A DNA stretch of 64,000 nucleotides from Paraburkholderia adhaesiva (GCF_021390575.1 NZ_JAJEJQ010000001.1:2332501-2396500), one strand, 5' to 3'. Positions 21,753-31,890 are shown, counted from the stretch's first letter. Program-made: numbers and translations. The notes: generated by a model not told the origin, from the sequence alone.

Positions 21753-22159
21753 GTTTCAGTTTTCCTCGAAATTTTGTTGACGCGGGCATGAGCCCTTACG
21801 CCGAAAGCCAACCGATACCCACTTCTTCGCAATCTCGGCATAGCAGTTCGATATTGCGCACAGCGGGAAAATCAGCTTTGCCGTTATAAATGGAACGCCA
21901 ATCGCCAGTCAAGCGAATTTTTTATAACAGCTTTCCCACACTCACGATAAACGAGCGCACATCAAATTAATGAAAAAATGCGTCGTTGAGGAATGAGCCT
22001 GTACTGCGTCATTTTTACCCGCTCTCTCGTCTAATAATTTAAAGCGGCAAAAATTCCCGAGATGTAACAATTAGTGTCAAACGTAAGTGTTTTTCCCGGT
22101 TGTTAAAGTAAAACATTCAATCCAGGATTAATAAAGTTTGCGCGCATCAGGAGGTCACC
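21753..22159. other. AT-rich divergent upstream region
   Basis: About 400 bases between the cold-shock gene and the 68-aa ORF. It is markedly AT-rich (TTTTTTATAACAG, AATTAATGAAAAAATG), as expected for promoters and a cold-shock leader. No ORF or named RNA was seen. Confidence 0.45.
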
Positions 22160-22366
22160 ATGCTGACGAGTCTGCGACGCTGGTTGAAGTGGCTTGTGCA
22201 AATGGACGACGTCACGTCCCAGGCACCTGGCGAATTCGACGCCTACGGTTCATGGCACGGCGATCACTGGCACAACCTGCTGTGTTCCCCTATGGACGCT
22301 CGACACTACGTAATGGAAGACTGGAGCCTGCAGCCCGAGCCGCCGCACGCCACGCAAGCCAGATAA
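22160..22366 (+). CDS. Small hypothetical protein, 68 aa
   Basis: ATG 22160 is preceded by a near-perfect AGGAGGT at 22149-22155. The 68-residue product starts MLTSLRRWLKWLVQMDD and is rich in Trp and His (GSWHGDHWHN, MEDWSLQP). It has no signal peptide or long hydrophobic segment. No family recognised. The strong ribosome site is the main reason to accept it. Confidence 0.6.
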   Translation: MLTSLRRWLKWLVQMDDVTSQAPGEFDAYGSWHGDHWHNLLCSPMDARHYVMEDWSLQPEPPHATQAR

Positions 22367-22929
22367 ATATCTGGCGAATCGCCGACAAGCTGCGGCGACA
22401 GGCAAAGGAAAAGAAAGCGGCGGGCAAAAAAAAGCGCAGCTTGCGGCCGCGCTAACAAAGGTTTGGAGATCTTTTTCGTCAACGAAAAAGGCTGCTTCGA
22501 AAAGCAGTGATCAGAGTATAGCTGCGTCAGGCATGTTGAATTAACCATACGAAAGGCAATCATCTGTTACCTGAGGCGCAATAATCGAGTCAGAACCGAT
22601 TTACCTTGCTCGATTCGCGTTCATTTGGTGTAGCGATTGCACAACGTCATTCGGTTGACACCCTCTTCCCGCCCCCCGTTAATATCGCCCAAAGCCTTTA
22701 CCAGTAAGGCTTAACACGATCCGAAATACAATTTCAGATGCCGCAATACTTTATTGCGCCAATTGGAACGCCTCCTTTCCAAGGGCCATCTCTACACTCT
22801 GCCTGTCTGGAAACCGACTTCGTCCGAATAATCCGTACCACGCGATTTCGCCTCTCGCTGCCTTTCGCGTGAGCGGTTTCCACAAGCCTGGGTTTTACAG
22901 AACCCATACTGTTCTCGGAGTTTACAAAG
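22367..22929 (+). promoter_or_regulatory. Porin upstream region with candidate sigma-70 promoter
   Basis: About 560 bases without a credible gene. TTGACA at 22655-22660 followed 19 bases later by TAATAT at 22680-22685 is the best promoter candidate, giving a leader of roughly 235 bases before the porin. The spacing is wider than the optimum of 17, so this is tentative. Confidence 0.4.
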
Positions 22930-24108
22930 ATGAAAAAGACTCTCTTGGTCGCTGCCCTGTCGGGCGTTTTTGCAACGGCCGCGCACGCCCAAAGCAGCGT
23001 TACGCTGTATGGCCTGATCGACGCAGGTATCACGTACACGAACAACCAGGGTGGCCACAGCGCATGGCAAATGCGCAGCGGCGTGGTCAACGGCAGCCGT
23101 TGGGGTCTGCGCGGCGCTGAAGATCTCGGCGGCGGTCTGAAGGCAATCTTCACGTTGGAAAACGGCTTCAACGTCGCTAACGGCACGCTCGGCCAGTCGA
23201 GCCGCATGTTCGGCCGTCAAGCTTTTGTGGGCCTCGCGAGCGACCAGTACGGCGCCGTGACCCTCGGCCGTCAGTACGACAGCGTCGTCGACTACCTGGC
23301 ACCGCTCTCGAACACCGGCACGCAATACGGCGGCACGATCGCTGCACACCCGTTCGATAACGACAACCTGAACAACTCGGTCCGCTTCAACAACGCGGTC
23401 AAGTATTCGAGCGTCGACTACGCGGGCTTCAAGTTCGGCGCGATGTACGCGTTCTCGAACAGCACGGAGTTTGCAAACAACCGTGCATATAGCTTCGGCG
23501 CATCGTATAACTACGGTCCCCTGAAGTTCGCAGCCGGTTACCTGCAGCTGAACAACGACACGGGCGCCGCCTTCCAGGGCGCCTCGGCATCGAACCCCGG
23601 TACGCAAACGGGCGAATACACCTTCAATGCAGGCCGTCAGCGCACGTTCGGCGGCGGCGTGAACTACACGTTCGGCCCGGCAACCGCTGGCCTCGTGTAC
23701 ACGCAGACCAACCTGAGCGGCACGAACGGTGGCAACATCTCGGCTGCCCAATCGGGCGTCACGGGTGGTGTCGGCTTCGGCGCAAACAGCGCACGCTTCC
23801 AGAACATCGAAGGCAACATCCGTTACGCTCTGACCCCGGCCCTGAGCCTGGCTGGCGCGTACACGTACACCCGCGCAAACCTCGGCAGCGGCGTGAACCC
23901 GAACTTCAACTCGGTTTCGCTGCAGTCGGACTACCTGCTCTCGAAGCGCACCGACGTCTACCTGCAAGGCAACTGGCAGCACGTGTCGTCGAACACGAAC
24001 GCGGCCGGCCAAAGCATCGGACCAATCCTGAACGGTCTGGGTTCGGGCAATGCTTCGAAGACGCAAGACCAGGTCGCTGTGACGGTCGGTATGCGTCACC
24101 GCTTCTAA
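22930..24108 (+). CDS. Outer-membrane porin, Gram-negative type
   Basis: A 392-residue trimeric porin of the Burkholderia/Neisseria kind, forming a 16-stranded barrel for small hydrophilic solutes. The signal peptide is residues 1-20 (cut after AHA, mature QSSVTLYG). The protein opens with SSVTLYGLIDAG, contains GSRWGLRGAEDLGGGLKAIF, and ends in the Phe (MRHRF) required for barrel assembly. Codon use is strongly biased, as for highly expressed genes. Specificity cannot be predicted; many paralogs exist per genome. A strong terminator follows. Confidence 0.95.
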   Translation: MKKTLLVAALSGVFATAAHAQSSVTLYGLIDAGITYTNNQGGHSAWQMRSGVVNGSRWGLRGAEDLGGGLKAIFTLENGFNVANGTLGQSSRMFGRQAFVGLASDQYGAVTLGRQYDSVVDYLAPLSNTGTQYGGTIAAHPFDNDNLNNSVRFNNAVKYSSVDYAGFKFGAMYAFSNSTEFANNRAYSFGASYNYGPLKFAAGYLQLNNDTGAAFQGASASNPGTQTGEYTFNAGRQRTFGGGVNYTFGPATAGLVYTQTNLSGTNGGNISAAQSGVTGGVGFGANSARFQNIEGNIRYALTPALSLAGAYTYTRANLGSGVNPNFNSVSLQSDYLLSKRTDVYLQGNWQHVSSNTNAAGQSIGPILNGLGSGNASKTQDQVAVTVGMRHRF

Positions 24109-24137
24109 GAAGCACCCTGCTGGCAGTATCGCAGCTG

Positions 24138-24167
24138 AAAAAGGCGCCGCTTGCGGCGCCTTTTTTT
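24138..24167 (+). terminator. Terminator after the porin
   Basis: AAAAAGGCGCCGC-ttg-CGGCGCC followed by TTTTTTT; a strong hairpin. Confidence 0.9.
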
Positions 24168-24204
24168 ATTTCAGCGGGGGAAATTCTGGCTCGCCGATAG
24201 CAGC

Positions 24205-24768
24205 TCAACCGCCGGGCGCGGGATAGTGCACGTCGAGCACATCAATGGGTGCCGGACCCACAGGCGTATGCAGCGTCACCTGATCCCCGACTTTCGCCTT
24301 GAGCAGCGCCCGCGCAATGGGCGAGATCCAGCTCACGTGTCCGTGATCGAGATCGACCTCGTCGATTCCAACGATCGTCACCGTATGCGACTCGCCATCC
24401 TCGGTGCCATATTCAACAGTCGCACCGAAAAACACCTGATCGGTGTGTTCCTGACGGCTGCTGTCCACCACCTCGGCCAGATCAAGCCGCCTCGTCAGAA
24501 AGCGGATACGCCGGTCGATCTCCCGCAGGCGCCGCTTGCCGTAGATGTAATCGCCATTCTCGGAGCGGTCGCCGTTCGACGCGGCCCACGACACGAGTTT
24601 GACCACCTCCGGGCGATCATCGTCGATCAGATGCAGCAATTCGCTGCGCATGCGGTGGTAACCCGCAGGCGTGATGTAATTCTTTGCGCCCGGCGGAATC
24701 TCGGGCAGACCGCCTTCGAGATCGTCATCGTCGTCGCCGGTCGATTCTTTAACAAATGCCTTGTTCAT
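24205..24768 (-). CDS. greB: Transcription elongation factor GreB
   Basis: A 187-residue secondary-channel factor that stimulates RNA cleavage in backtracked RNA polymerase. It has the N-terminal coiled coil with the acidic tip (WAASNGDRSENGDY, the catalytic acidic pair) and a C-terminal FKBP-like domain (ISPIARALLKAKVGDQV). GreB identity is supported by NYITPAGYHRM and by GKRRLREIDRRIRFL. The N-terminal acidic stretch (GDDDDDLEGG) is a lineage extension. It is transcribed toward the porin. Confidence 0.92.
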   Translation of the reverse strand: MNKAFVKESTGDDDDDLEGGLPEIPPGAKNYITPAGYHRMRSELLHLIDDDRPEVVKLVSWAASNGDRSENGDYIYGKRRLREIDRRIRFLTRRLDLAEVVDSSRQEHTDQVFFGATVEYGTEDGESHTVTIVGIDEVDLDHGHVSWISPIARALLKAKVGDQVTLHTPVGPAPIDVLDVHYPAPGG

Positions 24769-24898
24769 GATGGATCACTGCGATGCGTACAACATGTGCT
24801 CAGGTTACATAGTCAGGTTACACGAACCGGACAGCAAGACAAATCGCGATAGAAGCCTTTCCTTTTCTTGAAGCTCTGCTATAATCTTTTTTCTGCGT

Positions 24899-24975
24899 GC
24901 GGCTGTAGCTCAGTTGGATAGAGTACTTGGCTACGAACCAAGGGGTCGTGGGTTCGAATCCTGCCAGCCGCGCCA
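24899..24975 (+). tRNA. tRNA-Arg(ACG), copy 1
   Basis: Acceptor GCGGCTG/CAGCCGC, anticodon stem CTTGG/CCAAG with loop CTACGAA, encoded CCA. Anticodon ACG (read as ICG) serves CGN Arg codons, the main Arg codons in these genes. Confidence 0.95.
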
Positions 24976-24983
24976 CTTATTCC

Positions 24984-25026
24984 GAGGGCCTTCCTCACAT
25001 CAAACGATGGAAGGTCCTTTTGTTTT
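24984..25026 (+). terminator. Hairpin after tRNA-Arg copy 1
   Basis: GGGCCTTCC pairs imperfectly with GGAAGGTCC, followed by TTTTGTTTT. Confidence 0.6.
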
Positions 25027-25054
25027 ACTGCATTCGGTAGTACCGTTTTAGCGT

Positions 25055-25131
25055 GCGGCTGTAGCTCAGTTGGATAGAGTACTTGGCTACGAACCAAGGG
25101 GTCGTGGGTTCGAATCCTGCCAGCCGCGCCA
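25055..25131 (+). tRNA. tRNA-Arg(ACG), copy 2
   Basis: Identical over its 77 bases to the copy at 24899. The preceding GCGTGCGGCTG context is also shared for a few bases, pointing to a tandem duplication. Confidence 0.95.
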
Positions 25132-25137
25132 CCTCTC

Positions 25138-25178
25138 GAAGGGCCTTCCTGATGATTCAGGAAGGCCCTTTGTCTTTT
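25138..25178 (+). terminator. Terminator after tRNA-Arg copy 2
   Basis: Perfect stem GAAGGGCCTTCCTGA/TCAGGAAGGCCCTTT with loop TGAT, then a T-rich tail. Confidence 0.85.
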
Positions 25179-25258
25179 TGTGGTCCGCTTGCAATCCGTT
25201 TGTGGCCGATTCGAGCCCCTTCTGCGTCCCGATCGCCGCACGGCGTCTCGCCGGCCAT

Positions 25259-25747
25259 CTAGCGCGGCGCCGTCCCGATATCGCCGATCTGCGCATCCGG
25301 GTGCGGCAGGTCCTCCACGTCGCCGACAGCGCTCGGCTCCCCCACCCGCTCCGCGTGTGGGCCGTTCAGCGCCTGCGGCTGTCGCAGCATCTCAGTCACC
25401 GTATCGCCGAAGCAGTTCGTCACGAACGCGCGCAGCAGCGCGATGCGCACCGTGTCGCCGTGTGCCTGTACCGATTGATGGCTGCCCTGAAACTCGGCGA
25501 CGCAGAACGCTGCCTCCCCGTCGTGGCGCTCGCGCAACTCGAAACGCTGCGCCCGGTCGAGCACGACGCCGGCAGCCACCCACGATGTCGATGGCGTGAA
25601 GCGACCGTCCCACGGCCGCCCGTGGTCGTTGCCGCGCACCGCGACCTTCGTGCCGCTATCGGTGAAATAGATCTCGCGGACAAAATCATGGAGGCTACGC
25701 GCGACCCAATAATCGAGCGTGATGCCGGTCAGATCCGCTACGTTCAT
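25259..25747 (-). CDS. NinX-like (DUF2591) protein
   Basis: A 162-residue protein starting MNVADLTGITLDYWVARSL. That opening, with a later GRPWDGRFTPSTSW and a C-terminal R-x-F-V-x-N-x-F-G-D segment, resembles the DUF2591/NinX family known from phages but also common as chromosomal genes in Burkholderia. GGGAG lies 5 bases before the ATG at 25747, so this start is chosen over the longer one at 25798. The function is unknown. It sits between tRNA-Arg and spoT with no other phage genes near it. Confidence 0.65.
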   Translation of the reverse strand: MNVADLTGITLDYWVARSLHDFVREIYFTDSGTKVAVRGNDHGRPWDGRFTPSTSWVAAGVVLDRAQRFELRERHDGEAAFCVAEFQGSHQSVQAHGDTVRIALLRAFVTNCFGDTVTEMLRQPQALNGPHAERVGEPSAVGDVEDLPHPDAQIGDIGTAPR

Positions 25748-25883
25748 CGCAACTCCCTCGCTTTGAATCGGGAATCGAACGGCTGGCGGCGAGTCCACTG
25801 GAGCGGCGGCCCGGTGGTGAGCGGCTGAGGCTCAAAGGCCGCAACACGTCCGCCCCCTGCCTCGACAGACTGCGTGGGCGCGT

Positions 25884-28262
25884 TTAGTAGTCGGCGCGCT
25901 CGCGTTCGATCCGCATGCCGCCGTCATGACGATGATGCCCTTCGTCACTCGAACGTTCACGGGCAATGCGCATCACGTCCGGATTCGTGCGCACACGCCT
26001 CATCACGTTCGCGAGGTGCACGCGGTCGCTCACCTGGATCACGAAGCGCAAGCAGTTCGATTCCTGCGCCAGGTCGTCGTCCATGGCGATGTGCACGATG
26101 TTGGCATCCGCGGAGGTGATATCGGCTGCCACGCGGGCGAACACGCCCTTCGTGTTCTTCACGAGCACCTTCACCGCGACGTCGAAGAGCCGCCCGGGTT
26201 GCGGCGCCCAGGCCACATCGATCCAGCGACCCGGATCGCGGCGGTGAATGCGTTGTGCAACGCGGCAGTCGGTCGTATGGATCGCCATACCGAGCCCGAT
26301 GCCGATGTAACCCATGATGCTGTCACCCGGAATCGGCCGGCAGCACGCCGACAACTGCACCGACATGCCCTCGGTACCCGTGATGACGACGGGCGGCGCG
26401 TGCGGCGCGTTCGGGTCGCGCGACGCATGGTGATGCTCGTCGTCGTCGGCATCCTGGCCGCTGATCAGCACCTCGATGCGCTTGGCCATGACCGCCGCAA
26501 CGCGCCGGCCGAGGCCGATATCCGCGAAGATTTCCTGACGGTTCTTGTTGCCGGTCCACTGGACGAGCTTGTCCCACACCTCCGGCGTGACTTCCGAAAG
26601 CTGGTAGCCGTAGCTCTTGAGCGCCTGATCGACGAGCCGCTCGCCGAGCTGCACCGACTCCGTGAGACGCATCGTCTTGAGGTAGTGACGGATTGCCGAG
26701 CGCGCCTTGCCGGTGCGCACGAAGCCGAGCCACGCCGGATTCGGCTTCGAATACGGCGCCGTAATCACCTCGACGATGTCGCCGCTCTTCAGCTCGGTGC
26801 GCAGCGGCAGCAGTTCGTTGTTGATCTTCACGGCGACGCACTGGTTGCCGAGATCGCTGTGGATCGAATACGCGAAGTCGAGCGCCGTGGCGCCGCGCGG
26901 CAGCGCCATGATCTTCGACTTCGGCGTGAACACGTAGACCGCATCCGGGAACAGGTCGATCTTGACGTGTTCGAGGAATTCGCTTGAATCGCCCGCTTCG
27001 CTCTGGATGTCGAGCAGCGACTTGAGCCACTGGTGCGCGCGCTTCTGGACATCGTTCAGATCGGCGCCGCCATTCTTGTACAGCCAGTGCGCGGCCACGC
27101 CCGCTTCGGCGATCTCATGCATCTTGCGCGTGCGCACCTGGAACTCGATCGGCGCGCCGAACGGGCCAACCAGCGTGGTATGCAGGGACTGGTAGCCGTT
27201 CACCTTCGGAATGGCGATATAGTCCTTGAACTTGCCCGGCACCGGTTTGTAGAGCGCGTGTAGCGCACCGATGCAGGTGTAGCACTCAAGCGCCGACTCG
27301 ACCACGACGCGAAAACCATAGACGTCGAGCACCTGCGAAAACGACAACTGCTTGTCGCGCATCTTCTTGTAGATGCTGAAGATGGTCTTCTCGCGCCCGG
27401 TGACTTCGGCGTTGATCTTCGCTTCGGCGATGGCGCGCTGCACCGCTTCCAGGATCTTCCCGACCACCTCGCGGCGATTGCCGCGCGCTGCCTTCACCGC
27501 TTTCTCAAGCGTGGCGTAGCGGTTCGGATTGAAGTTCGCGAAGCTCAGGTCCTGCAGCTCGCGATAGGTATTGTTCAGGCCGAGCCGGTGCGCGATCGGC
27601 GCATAGATATCGAGCGTTTCGCGCGCGACGCGGCGGCGCTTCTCCGGCGGCACCGCGCCGAGTGTGCGCATGTTGTGCAGCCGGTCCGCGAGCTTCACGA
27701 GGATGACGCGCACGTCGCGCGCCATTGCGAGCAGCATCTTGCGGAAGTTCTCCGCCTGCGCCTCTTCGCGGTTGCGGAACTCCATCTTGTCGAGTTTCGA
27801 CAACCCGTCGACCAGTTCTGCGACCTTCGCACCGTAGCGCTCGGCGATCTCGGCCTTGGTCACGCCCTGGTCCTCGATCACGTCGTGCAGCAGCGCGGCC
27901 ATGATCGACTGGGCGTCGAGTTTCCAGCCGGCGCAGATTTCCGCGACGGCGACAGGATGGGTAATGTAGGGTTCGCCGCTCTGACGATACTGCCCGAGGT
28001 GGGCCTCATCGCTGAAGTGGAACGCGGACTTGACCTCCTTGATCTCCTCGGGTGTGAGGTAACCGGAGAGTGCCGCGGTCAGATTGGCGATGGAGACAAC
28101 CCCGTGCTTACGGGGCTGCTCTGGCGTCGCGGTCGGTCCGAACAGATGGCGAAACGACTGTTCGAGAACCGCGTCGATGTAATTGCGCGCAGCGCCTGCA
28201 TTCCCACCCGCAGTCTCGGCTTCCTGGTCCACTTCCGTGGCCGGCGAGGGCGTGGTGCTCAT
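25884..28262 (-). CDS. spoT: (p)ppGpp synthetase/hydrolase SpoT
   Basis: Bifunctional RelA/SpoT homolog, 792 residues, controlling the alarmone (p)ppGpp. Domain order: HD hydrolase (residues about 85-230, with LLHDVIED intact, so hydrolase-competent), synthetase (YGFRVVVES, GYQSLHTTLVGP), TGS (around 450-510), a helical region with CCRPIPGD, and a C-terminal ACT domain. The intact HDxxED points to SpoT rather than monofunctional RelA. It lies downstream of rpoZ and gmk in the conserved order gmk-rpoZ-spoT. Confidence 0.95.
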   Translation of the reverse strand: MSTTPSPATEVDQEAETAGGNAGAARNYIDAVLEQSFRHLFGPTATPEQPRKHGVVSIANLTAALSGYLTPEEIKEVKSAFHFSDEAHLGQYRQSGEPYITHPVAVAEICAGWKLDAQSIMAALLHDVIEDQGVTKAEIAERYGAKVAELVDGLSKLDKMEFRNREEAQAENFRKMLLAMARDVRVILVKLADRLHNMRTLGAVPPEKRRRVARETLDIYAPIAHRLGLNNTYRELQDLSFANFNPNRYATLEKAVKAARGNRREVVGKILEAVQRAIAEAKINAEVTGREKTIFSIYKKMRDKQLSFSQVLDVYGFRVVVESALECYTCIGALHALYKPVPGKFKDYIAIPKVNGYQSLHTTLVGPFGAPIEFQVRTRKMHEIAEAGVAAHWLYKNGGADLNDVQKRAHQWLKSLLDIQSEAGDSSEFLEHVKIDLFPDAVYVFTPKSKIMALPRGATALDFAYSIHSDLGNQCVAVKINNELLPLRTELKSGDIVEVITAPYSKPNPAWLGFVRTGKARSAIRHYLKTMRLTESVQLGERLVDQALKSYGYQLSEVTPEVWDKLVQWTGNKNRQEIFADIGLGRRVAAVMAKRIEVLISGQDADDDEHHHASRDPNAPHAPPVVITGTEGMSVQLSACCRPIPGDSIMGYIGIGLGMAIHTTDCRVAQRIHRRDPGRWIDVAWAPQPGRLFDVAVKVLVKNTKGVFARVAADITSADANIVHIAMDDDLAQESNCLRFVIQVSDRVHLANVMRRVRTNPDVMRIARERSSDEGHHRHDGGMRIERERADY

Positions 28263-28349
28263 GTTCCCCTCCGTATCAGGTTGGCGTTGACGTTAGAGCG
28301 GCTGCGCGCGGTACTACTTAGTCTGACCAGGAATGCGGTCGAGGTGCCG

Positions 28350-28553
28350 TTAAACGGGCACCTTTTTCAGCATTTCCAGGCCGACCTGGCCAGACGCGAT
28401 CTCGCGCAGCGCGACAACGGTCGGCTTGTCGCGGCTCTCGATCTTCGGCGTGTGACCTTGTGCGAGCTGGCGCGCGCGATACGTCGCGGCGAGCGCCAGT
28501 TCGAAGCGGTTCGGAATCTGTTTCAAACAGTCTTCGACGGTGATGCGGGCCAT
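28350..28553 (-). CDS. rpoZ: RNA polymerase omega subunit
   Basis: A 67-residue omega subunit that chaperones beta-prime assembly and forms part of the ppGpp site. Hallmarks: [25 protein letters not shown] and [10 protein letters not shown]. It starts with ATG at 28553, 40 bases after the gmk stop and 87 before spoT, which links alarmone sensing and synthesis in one operon. Confidence 0.97.
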   Translation of the reverse strand: MARITVEDCLKQIPNRFELALAATYRARQLAQGHTPKIESRDKPTVVALREIASGQVGLEMLKKVPV

Positions 28554-28593
28554 GTCGGTTTCCTTCTCTTTCTCAGCAGATTCTCATTCTACC

Positions 28594-29292
28594 TTATGTG
28601 CCCGATGACCCGGGCTGAGGGTGGTGTATGCCGAGCTCCACGAAGAGCTCAGTATGACGCGCGTATTGCGACGCGAAACGCAGACGAGTAGCTGTCACTA
28701 CGTTGCGCAATTCCTGTAGCGCCGTGTCGAAGTTTTCGTTGATCACGACGTACTCCGCATCGCTCGCATGCGCCATCTCGCTACCGGCTGCAAGAAGCCG
28801 CCGCGTGATGACGTTCGGTTCATCTTCGCCGCGCTTTCTCAGGCGATCGGCGAGCGCATCGAGCGACGGCGGCAGGATGAAAATCTCCACCGCATTGTGG
28901 AAGCGCTGCTTCACCTGCTGCGCGCCCTGCCAGTCGATTTCGAGCAGCACGTCATGGCCGATTTTCATCTGATCTTCGATCCACACACGCGACGTCGCGT
29001 AGTAGTTGCCGTGCACTTCGGCGCTTTCGAGGAACTCGCCTTCGGCGTGACGCTTGAGGAAGTCGTCGACGCTCGTGAAGTGATAGTGCTCACCGTCGCG
29101 CTCCTTCGAGCGCGGCGCGCGCGTCGTGTACGAAATCGACAGGCGGATCGCGCTGTCCGCGGCAAGCAGCGCGTTCACGAGCGTCGACTTGCCTGCGCCC
29201 GACGGGGCCACCACCATGAAGAGGTTGCCCGGATAGACGCCCGCGTACGGATTGCGCGGTTTCGCTTCGCCGGGATGTCCGGTTGCGGTCAT
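28594..29292 (-). CDS. gmk: Guanylate kinase
   Basis: Phosphorylates GMP to GDP with ATP. The P-loop is APSGAGKST, followed by [19 protein letters not shown], which binds GMP. The C-terminal quarter ([18 protein letters not shown]) is less conserved. The start is taken at ATG 29292 (232 residues) because GGAAGGA sits about 6 bases upstream; ATG 29298 and GTG 29310 would put that site too close to or inside the gene. It begins a few bases after the yicC stop, so the two are probably coupled. Confidence 0.94.
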   Translation of the reverse strand: MTATGHPGEAKPRNPYAGVYPGNLFMVVAPSGAGKSTLVNALLAADSAIRLSISYTTRAPRSKERDGEHYHFTSVDDFLKRHAEGEFLESAEVHGNYYATSRVWIEDQMKIGHDVLLEIDWQGAQQVKQRFHNAVEIFILPPSLDALADRLRKRGEDEPNVITRRLLAAGSEMAHASDAEYVVINENFDTALQELRNVVTATRLRFASQYARHTELFVELGIHHPQPGSSGT

Positions 29293-29306
29293 GTTCATTC
29301 CTTCCT

Positions 29307-30242
29307 TCACTCGAGATTCTGGACTTGCTCGCGCATCTGTTCGATGAGGAGCTTGAGCGTCATCGACGCATCGGCGAGTTCCTTAGCCGCCGCCTTCGAG
29401 CCGAGCGTGTTCGCCTCGCGGTTGAGCTCCTGCATCATGAAGTCGAGCCGTTTGCCGACCCTGCCGCCCTTCTCGATCACGTGACGCGTTTCGTTCAGAT
29501 GCGCCGTGAGACGCGAAAGTTCTTCGGCGATGTCGATGCGGATGCCGTACATCGTCACTTCCTGGCGGATGCGCTCGTTGATTTCCTCGCGCGAGACGCC
29601 ACCGATCGTGGGACTGCCGTTCGCTTCAGGCGCGACGATGCCGAGCGCCTCCTGCAGACGTTCGACGATCTTCTGCTGATGCTTCACGATCAGCTCGGGC
29701 ACGAGCGGCGTGATCTTCGCGACGATCGCTTCCATTTCGGCCACGTTCGCGAGCAGCATGCCTGCCAGTTGCGCGCCTTCGCGCGCGCGTACGTCGATGA
29801 GATCGGCAATGGCCTGCTTGCCGCAACCGAGCACCGCGTCGCGCAACACTTCGGGCGCGATTTCGCTTTCAGCCAGCACACCAGGCCAGCGCAGGATCTC
29901 GCCCGTACGCAGATGGCCCGATTGCGGGAATGCTTCGAGCACTGCGCGTTCGAGCGTGGCGAGTTGATCGAGCACATCGCGGTTCAGTGCACCCGCATTC
30001 GCGCCCTGCTCGCTGCGCTGCACGTTGATGCGAATGTCGACCTTGCCGCGTGAGAGCTTCGTCATCAGCATCTCGCGCAACGTGGGCTCGCAGACGCGCA
30101 CGTCTTCGGGCATGCGGAAATTCAGATCGAGAAACCGCGAATTGACGGTACGCAATTCGACGGACACGCTCACACCGCCCGTGCCTGATGCCGCTACAAG
30201 CTCGCGCGTGGCGCTTGCGTAGCCAGTCATGCTGTAAATCAT
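29307..30242 (-). CDS. yicC: YicC-family endoribonuclease
   Basis: A 311-residue YicC/YloC protein, a family reported to act as an endoribonuclease. It starts [15 protein letters not shown], carries the conserved [19 protein letters not shown], and ends with the C-terminal DUF1732 segment ([21 protein letters not shown]). The open frame continues far upstream on this strand, but only because of high GC; the family start is the ATG at 30242. It heads the yicC-gmk-rpoZ-spoT block. Confidence 0.92.
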   Translation of the reverse strand: MIYSMTGYASATRELVAASGTGGVSVSVELRTVNSRFLDLNFRMPEDVRVCEPTLREMLMTKLSRGKVDIRINVQRSEQGANAGALNRDVLDQLATLERAVLEAFPQSGHLRTGEILRWPGVLAESEIAPEVLRDAVLGCGKQAIADLIDVRAREGAQLAGMLLANVAEMEAIVAKITPLVPELIVKHQQKIVERLQEALGIVAPEANGSPTIGGVSREEINERIRQEVTMYGIRIDIAEELSRLTAHLNETRHVIEKGGRVGKRLDFMMQELNREANTLGSKAAAKELADASMTLKLLIEQMREQVQNLE

Positions 30243-30524
30243 GGTTCGTCTCGCGATAAGGCCGTGGCTTCGCGCGGAGAAGTGCGCGGAACACGGCGGA
30301 AGGATCGAGGCGCCCGGCGTATAAGAGATGACGCGGGGCGGAGAGATCACATTATCCCATTTTTGGGGGCGCAGACGCCCCGGACACCGCCTCGGTGCCG
30401 CCCTCTTTTCCTTTCTTGCGCGGCTGCCCGCGCCGTCGCGCATGCGCCGCCCCACGCACACCTCGCTGCAGGCGGTAAAATTAGCGTTTCCCCTGCCAAC
30501 CGTGCCCGCGCGCACGCCTCTACG

Positions 30525-31265
30525 ATGACCCAAACCCTCCAGCGCCCGAGCGGCCGCCCGGCCGACCTGCTTCGCGACGTCCGCATCACCCGCCACTATA
30601 CGAAGTACGCCGAAGGTTCGGTGCTCGTCGAGTTCGGCGATACGAAGGTGCTGTGCACCGCGAGCGTCTCCGAAAGCGTGCCGCCGTTCCTGCGCGACAA
30701 GGGCCAGGGCTGGCTCACGGCCGAGTACGGCATGTTGCCGCGCGCGACGCACACGCGCAGCGACCGCGAAGCCGCGCGTGGCAAGCAGACCGGGCGCACC
30801 CAGGAAATCCAGCGCCTGATCGGCCGCGCACTGCGCGCAGTGTTCGACCTCGAAACGCTCGGCGCGCGCACGATCAACATCGACTGCGACGTCATCCAGG
30901 CCGACGGCGGCACGCGCACCGCCAGCATCACGGGCGCGTTCGTTGCGGCGCACGACGCGGTGTCGAAACTGCTCGCGATGGGCCGCATCGAGCGCTCGCC
31001 GATCACTGACTACGTCGCGGCGATCTCCGTCGGCGTGTACGAAGGCGTGCCCGTGCTCGATCTCGACTACGCCGAAGACTCGCAGTGCGACACCGACATG
31101 AACGTCGTGATGACGGGCTCGGGCGGCATGGTCGAAGTCCAGGGCACCGCGGAAGGCACGCCGTTCTCGCGCGCCGAAATGGACGCGCTGCTCGACCTCG
31201 CGCAGAGCGGCATTCGCTCGCTCGTCGAAAAGCAGAAGGCTGCGCTGGAGATCACGCATGTCTGA
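30525..31265 (+). CDS. rph: Ribonuclease PH
   Basis: Phosphorolytic 3'-5' exoribonuclease trimming tRNA 3' ends; forms a hexameric ring. The 246-residue protein has [22 protein letters not shown], the phosphate-binding [20 protein letters not shown] region and [13 protein letters not shown]. Family alignment places the start at ATG 30525; the open frame back to 30264 has shadow composition. It overlaps rdgB by 8 bases, so the two are translationally coupled. Confidence 0.95.
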   Translation: MTQTLQRPSGRPADLLRDVRITRHYTKYAEGSVLVEFGDTKVLCTASVSESVPPFLRDKGQGWLTAEYGMLPRATHTRSDREAARGKQTGRTQEIQRLIGRALRAVFDLETLGARTINIDCDVIQADGGTRTASITGAFVAAHDAVSKLLAMGRIERSPITDYVAAISVGVYEGVPVLDLDYAEDSQCDTDMNVVMTGSGGMVEVQGTAEGTPFSRAEMDALLDLAQSGIRSLVEKQKAALEITHV

Positions 31266-31890
31266 CACCGGCGACATGGCTCGCGACGCGCTCGCGCGCG
31301 TCGTGCTCGCTTCGAACAATGCGGGCAAGCTGCGCGAGTTCGCGGCGCTGTTCGCAACGGCCGGCATTGAACTCCTGCCGCAGGGCCAGTTCAACGTGCC
31401 CGAGGCGGACGAGCCGCATCCGACCTTCGTCGAAAACGCGCTCGCGAAGGCGCGCCATGCGTCGAAGCTGACCGGCCTGCCGGCGCTCGCCGACGACTCC
31501 GGCCTGTGCGTGCGTGCGCTGCGCGGCGCGCCGGGCGTCTATTCGGCGCGCTACGCGCAGCTTGCGGGCGGCGAAAAGAGCGACGCGGCGAACAACGCGC
31601 GGCTCGTCGAGATGCTTAAAGAACATACGGACCGCCGCGCGTACTACTACTGCGTCCTCGCGCTCGTGCGTCACCCCGACGATCCCGAGCCGCTTATCGC
31701 CGAGGGACGCTGGCGCGGCGTCGTGCTCGACGCGCCACGCGGCGCGAACGGTTTCGGCTATGACCCCTACTTCTACCTTCCGGACCTGAAGGCGAGCGCC
31801 GCCGAACTCGATCCGGCCGTGAAGAACGCATCGAGCCATCGCGCGATCGCGCTTGCGCACCTGCTCGCGCGGCTCAAGGAGGACGCGTGA
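31258..31890 (+). CDS. rdgB: dITP/XTP pyrophosphatase
   Basis: House-cleaning nucleotide phosphatase (210 residues) hydrolysing dITP and XTP to monophosphates. Signatures: [11 protein letters not shown] near the N-terminus, [22 protein letters not shown] with the catalytic acid, and [11 protein letters not shown]. It starts inside rph and its TGA overlaps the hemW GTG (GTGA). Confidence 0.95.
   Translation: MSDTGDMARDALARVVLASNNAGKLREFAALFATAGIELLPQGQFNVPEADEPHPTFVENALAKARHASKLTGLPALADDSGLCVRALRGAPGVYSARYAQLAGGEKSDAANNARLVEMLKEHTDRRAYYYCVLALVRHPDDPEPLIAEGRWRGVVLDAPRGANGFGYDPYFYLPDLKASAAELDPAVKNASSHRAIALAHLLARLKEDA

Noticed and set aside
24879..25241. A 120-aa minus-strand ORF with two near-identical halves that looks like an internal protein repeat
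   Set aside because: It is the antisense translation of the two identical tRNA-Arg genes; the repeated peptide is tRNA sequence, not a protein.
29307..31394. Very long minus-strand frame suggesting a fusion of YicC to an N-terminal domain
   Set aside because: The extra part is antisense to rph; YicC has its normal start at 30242.
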